From CAZFYZ01 sp964523735 (lineage in GTDB: Bacteria > Armatimonadota > UBA5829), in NCBI GenBank assembly GCA_964523735.1, contig CAZFYZ010000146.1, positions 1 to 8,854 of the forward strand: 8,854 nt of DNA. The letters are read 5' to 3'. The notes beneath the pieces are model-generated. The model searched no databases. It was given only the letters and a program-made list of their open reading frames with translations, and was not told the origin of the DNA. This document shows, one piece after another, positions 6,725 through 8,854 of this stretch. Position 1 is the stretch's first letter. The number at the start of each line of letters is the position of its first letter. The position numbers and the translations under genes were made by a program.

Positions 6725-8426
6725 GCTCGCGCAGGAGCAGATCTATGTACAGCGCGGCGGTCCAGTTGAAGTCCCGGATAGCCGTGCTCCGATCAGTCAC
6801 ACACTTCTTCGCTTGCGGCCCGCCGCGCTCCTTTCTGTGCAGGTGCCACGGTTCGGTGACTGCCTCGCTGTCGTAGTACTCGTAGACGAGACCGGTGCGT
6901 GAGTACCACTTGGCAATCTCTCCAACCGTCCTGTCTGCTACTTCGTCTGCAATGTCATCGAAGCCATAGTCCCGAAGCCCCTCGATAACCAGATAGTTGT
7001 AGTTCACCCACGTCGGGCCGCGCCACATGTCATCGCAGAAGGTCGGCTCGTCAGCAGCCACGCTGGGAATCGGGAGCGCCCGCCAGAACTCAGACTCGCT
7101 AGTCAGGTGACTAACCAGCGCCTCTGCCCGCCTGGAATCGCAAACTCCCGCGAAGAGCGGCGTGAAGCCCGCGACCGTCTTGATCTTCACCAGGCTGCCG
7201 TCCGGACTCCGATCATAGTAGAACCCTGTCTCGTCATCCCAAAGAACAGCATTGATCCGCGATGCTCGCTCATCGGCAAGCCTGTTCCATTCACCCGCCT
7301 CAACAGGCATACCGAGTTCGTCGGCGATCGATGCCAGGGACCGCATATCCCGCACGATGAAGCAGTTCAAGTCGACTGCGCCTGTCATCGGCTGATCGAA
7401 TCGCGGCGAGTTGTCCATCCCGCTCGCGAACCCGTGCCCCCACTCGCTGAGCCCATCTGAGTCCTTGTCCATGACTTCGCAGTCGTACCAGACCATCTTG
7501 TCGAGCCTGGGATAGACCCACTCCAGAAACTCCCGGTTCCTGGTCGTCTCGTAGACCTTAAGGCTTGCCCAGGCCAATATCGGCGGCTGAATCAGGCCGG
7601 AATCACGCCTGCGATCTACTGTGATTGTGTGCGGGACAAACCCGTCCTCCCGCTGCGCCGCGAGCACGGCCTTGATCGCATTCTCGGCCCACTCGTGCGA
7701 TATGTGCCGAAGCCCAATCGCGTGGAAAGCCGAGTCCCATATCCACATATGCCTGTGCGGCCAACGGTCGGGCGTAGTCCACGGAAACGGAATATCCCCC
7801 TGAGCCGTGCAGCAGTTGACTTTGAGAACCGAAGCGCACTTGTGATAGGCGCGCTCGAGCTCGGGGTCCGACGTATTCGGCTTGGGCAGACTTCGGAAAT
7901 AGCTCAGTTCGCGCTCGACCGCAGAGTCGATGTCGGAGGACACTCCAGCCTTGGCGGTGGCAATACGCGCCCCTCCGTCCGCAGGCGAGTATGAGAACGC
8001 GAACTCTGCCGACTCGCCTTTATCTACGAGCGTGCAGGCCACGCCCCCAGTTCCACCTGCCTCATCCGGGCTGAGCTCCGCAAAGACCTCAACCGGACCG
8101 CTCGCTTTCTCACATGCCACACGAACTCCAACCGTGTTCCTGTCGAGGAAGACGAAGCTTAGCCTCAGCACAGCGTGGTCAAGCTCCAGGCGCGAGATCA
8201 CAAGACCGCCGCAAACGACCTCGTCGATCACATCATCAAACGTGAAGCAATCGCGATCTACTGACCTTACACCGACACGCAGAACTGGCTGCCCCTCAAC
8301 ATGGAAGACGAACCCCCTGCCGCTGTCGAGTGTCGAGCCTACAAGGGCACGAACGTCCGTCTGCCCGTCTATCCCGGAGAACGCAAACAGCGCCCCACCT
8401 TCGCCCCATATGTTCGGAAGTTGCAT
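6714..8426 (-). CDS. GH63/mannosylglycerate-hydrolase-like (alpha/alpha)6 glycosidase
   Basis: This is a 570-residue enzyme with no signal peptide, so probably cytoplasmic. Residues ~1-160 form a beta-rich domain, and ~185-570 form the six-hairpin (alpha/alpha)6 barrel of trehalase/glucosidase-type clan GH-G enzymes. Visible barrel motifs are HMWIWDSAFH (226-235), EWGHGFASGMDNSPRFD (328-344), GFTPLF (420-425), FCDDMWRGPTWVNYNYLV (463-480) and VYEYYDSEA (514-522). In GH63 relatives the Asp of GMDNSPR (Asp338) and the Glu of YEYYD (Glu516) are the expected catalytic pair, and both are present. Relatives hydrolyse alpha-glucosides or mannosyl-/glucosylglycerate, and the substrate here is undetermined. 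ATG 8426 is preferred, with an in-frame GTG at 8435 as alternative. Neither has a clear ribosome binding site. Its stop overlaps the lpxB start by 11 nt, making it the first gene of the lipid A operon. Confidence 0.8.
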   Translation of the reverse strand: MQLPNIWGEGGALFAFSGIDGQTDVRALVGSTLDSGRGFVFHVEGQPVLRVGVRSVDRDCFTFDDVIDEVVCGGLVISRLELDHAVLRLSFVFLDRNTVGVRVACEKASGPVEVFAELSPDEAGGTGGVACTLVDKGESAEFAFSYSPADGGARIATAKAGVSSDIDSAVERELSYFRSLPKPNTSDPELERAYHKCASVLKVNCCTAQGDIPFPWTTPDRWPHRHMWIWDSAFHAIGLRHISHEWAENAIKAVLAAQREDGFVPHTITVDRRRDSGLIQPPILAWASLKVYETTRNREFLEWVYPRLDKMVWYDCEVMDKDSDGLSEWGHGFASGMDNSPRFDQPMTGAVDLNCFIVRDMRSLASIADELGMPVEAGEWNRLADERASRINAVLWDDETGFYYDRSPDGSLVKIKTVAGFTPLFAGVCDSRRAEALVSHLTSESEFWRALPIPSVAADEPTFCDDMWRGPTWVNYNYLVIEGLRDYGFDDIADEVADRTVGEIAKWYSRTGLVYEYYDSEAVTEPWHLHRKERGGPQAKKCVTDRSTAIRDFNWTAALYIDLLLREREC

Positions 8427-8438
8427 GGCTACCACACG

Positions 8439-8471
8439 TCAAAAAGTGGCGATCCCAGGAATCGCCACCAT
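8439..8471 (-). other. Possible 10-codon leader ORF overlapping the terminator
   Basis: ATG at 8471 opens a short frame MVAIPGIATF ending at TGA 8441-8439. A good GGGGAAG lies 5 nt upstream of the ATG. The frame covers the whole terminator stem and its T-tract. It is also in the same frame as the downstream glycosidase, separated only by its stop. No run of regulatory codons is visible. It may be chance, but the ribosome binding site is better than that of the downstream gene. Confidence 0.2.
8441..8468 (-). terminator. Rho-independent terminator between the small membrane protein and the glycosidase
   Basis: On the minus strand GTGGCGAT (8468-8461) pairs perfectly with ATCGCCAC (8453-8446) around a 7-nt loop, and TTTTT follows immediately (8445-8441). 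This is a textbook intrinsic terminator for transcription coming from the small membrane protein gene, whose stop lies 42 nt upstream. It ends only 14 nt before the glycosidase ATG, too close for a promoter in between. The downstream operon must therefore be reached by read-through or from a start site upstream of the hairpin. I see no convincing -35/-10 pair in 8469-8510. Confidence 0.8.
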
Positions 8472-8510
8472 CGAGACTTCCCCGTCATCCGTAATCTACG
8501 CCGCCGGGCG

Positions 8511-8768
8511 CTATCTGGTTCGCGCTGCGTACCTGCAGTAGAGGGATATGTCCACAGACACCAGCACGAAGTTCAGCAGGTACAGGTAGAACACGCCATC
8601 GAAGTCGAACAGCGCCTTGTGGAGCATGCCGCAAACGTAGCCGATATCGACTACCAGCATGAACACCAGGCTCTTGCCGGCGACGGACTTGGACCTGTAG
8701 GACCTGTAGATCGAGAACGGCCAGGCCGCGCCGAAGCAGATCAGCATCCCGGCCTCGAACGGGCTCAT
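8511..8768 (-). CDS. Small PQ-loop/SemiSWEET-like three-helix membrane protein
   Basis: This 85-residue protein has three hydrophobic helices, at about 6-21, 34-49 and 59-78. Pro17 closes the first helix, a basic loop YRSYRSKSVAGKS (21-33) follows, and the third helix carries Asn66 and Asp73. The pattern is that of PQ-loop/SemiSWEET half-transporters, which dimerise and move small sugars or similar solutes. The exact PQ pair is absent, so transport is an inference from topology and spacing. The ATG at 8768 is chosen over GTG at 8777 because AGGTG (8775-8779) lies 6 nt before it. This site overlaps the stop codon of the upstream gene, so the two genes are probably co-transcribed. A strong terminator follows the gene. 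Confidence 0.6.
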   Translation of the reverse strand: MSPFEAGMLICFGAAWPFSIYRSYRSKSVAGKSLVFMLVVDIGYVCGMLHKALFDFDGVFYLYLLNFVLVSVDISLYCRYAARTR

Positions 8769-8774
8769 TCCCGG

Positions 8775-8779
8775 CACCT
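8775..8779 (-). promoter_or_regulatory. AGGTG ribosome binding site of the small membrane protein
   Basis: AGGTG lies 6 nt before the ATG at 8768 and overlaps the TAG stop of the preceding gene. It decides in favour of the ATG rather than the GTG contained within the motif itself. Confidence 0.5.
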
Positions 8780-8854
8780 AGTTCCGCGGCGCCTCGAGCT
8801 GCCTGCCGCCGAAACCAAGCCGCACATTGCGGATGAAGTCCAACAGGTACTGCA
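8778..8854 (-). CDS. C-terminal tail of an unrecognised gene (partial)
   Basis: The frame is open from the right window edge to TAG at 8780-8778 and ends in YLLDFIRNVRLGFGGRQLEA followed by PRN. Only about 25 residues are visible, too few to assign a family. I infer coding because the stop codon is embedded in the ribosome binding site of the next gene, the same tight packing as elsewhere in the window. No start is inside the window. Confidence 0.45.
   Translation of the reverse strand, partial: QYLLDFIRNVRLGFGGRQLEAPRN

Noticed and set aside
8414..8445. TTGACG just after the terminator T-tract as a -35 box
   Set aside because: No -10 element occurs at a normal distance, and a transcript from it would start inside the glycosidase reading frame, beyond its start codon.
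7930..8541. Plus-strand open frame of 203 codons opposite the glycosidase N-terminus
   Set aside because: It is rich in Ser, Thr and Pro with no recognisable domain, and it crosses the intergenic terminator. This is typical of a shadow frame.

Overview
The window carries one tightly packed, entirely minus-strand gene block from a diderm (LPS-type) bacterium with fairly high GC. Outer-membrane lipid A/Kdo biogenesis is clear: lpxB, an msbA-type ABC exporter, a DUF374 (LpxJ-like) acyltransferase and kdtA/waaA lie consecutively. The order lpxB - methyltransferase - msbA - DUF374 - kdtA, the divergent LpxB and KdtA motifs, and the flanking GH63-like glycosidase and SGNH hydrolase do not look like a proteobacterial arrangement. 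An uncultured diderm lineage such as Armatimonadota or a Planctomycetota-like group is a guess from gene content only.

Layout in transcription order (right to left). (a) 8778-8854 is the C-terminal tail of an unrecognised gene. (b) 8511-8768 is an 85-residue, three-helix PQ-loop/SemiSWEET-like membrane protein. (c) 8441-8468 is a strong intrinsic terminator (8-bp perfect stem plus T5). It sits only 14 nt before the next start codon, and a possible 10-codon leader ORF overlaps it. (d) 6714-8426 is a cytoplasmic GH63/mannosylglycerate-hydrolase-like (alpha/alpha)6 glycosidase. (e) 5549-6724 is lpxB. (f) 4978-5547 is an ICMT/PEMT-family membrane methyltransferase with an apparent TTG start. (g) 3175-4971 is an msbA-type ABC exporter. 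(h) 2499-3170 is the DUF374 acyltransferase. (i) 1199-2497 is kdtA/waaA. (j) 120-1202 is an exported SGNH hydrolase. (k) 1-119 is non-coding: a hairpin just after the last stop codon and, at the very edge, a copy of a dispersed palindromic repeat.

The seven genes from the glycosidase to the SGNH hydrolase are separated by -11, +1, +6, +4, +1 and -4 nt, so they almost certainly form one operon with translational coupling. LpxB makes the lipid A disaccharide, the DUF374 enzyme probably adds a secondary acyl chain, KdtA adds Kdo, and MsbA flips the product across the inner membrane. The methyltransferase, glycosidase and SGNH hydrolase have no textbook role in this pathway and are the candidates for accessory envelope chemistry. 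lpxK is not in the window. No mobile elements, CRISPR arrays, tRNA or rRNA genes were seen.
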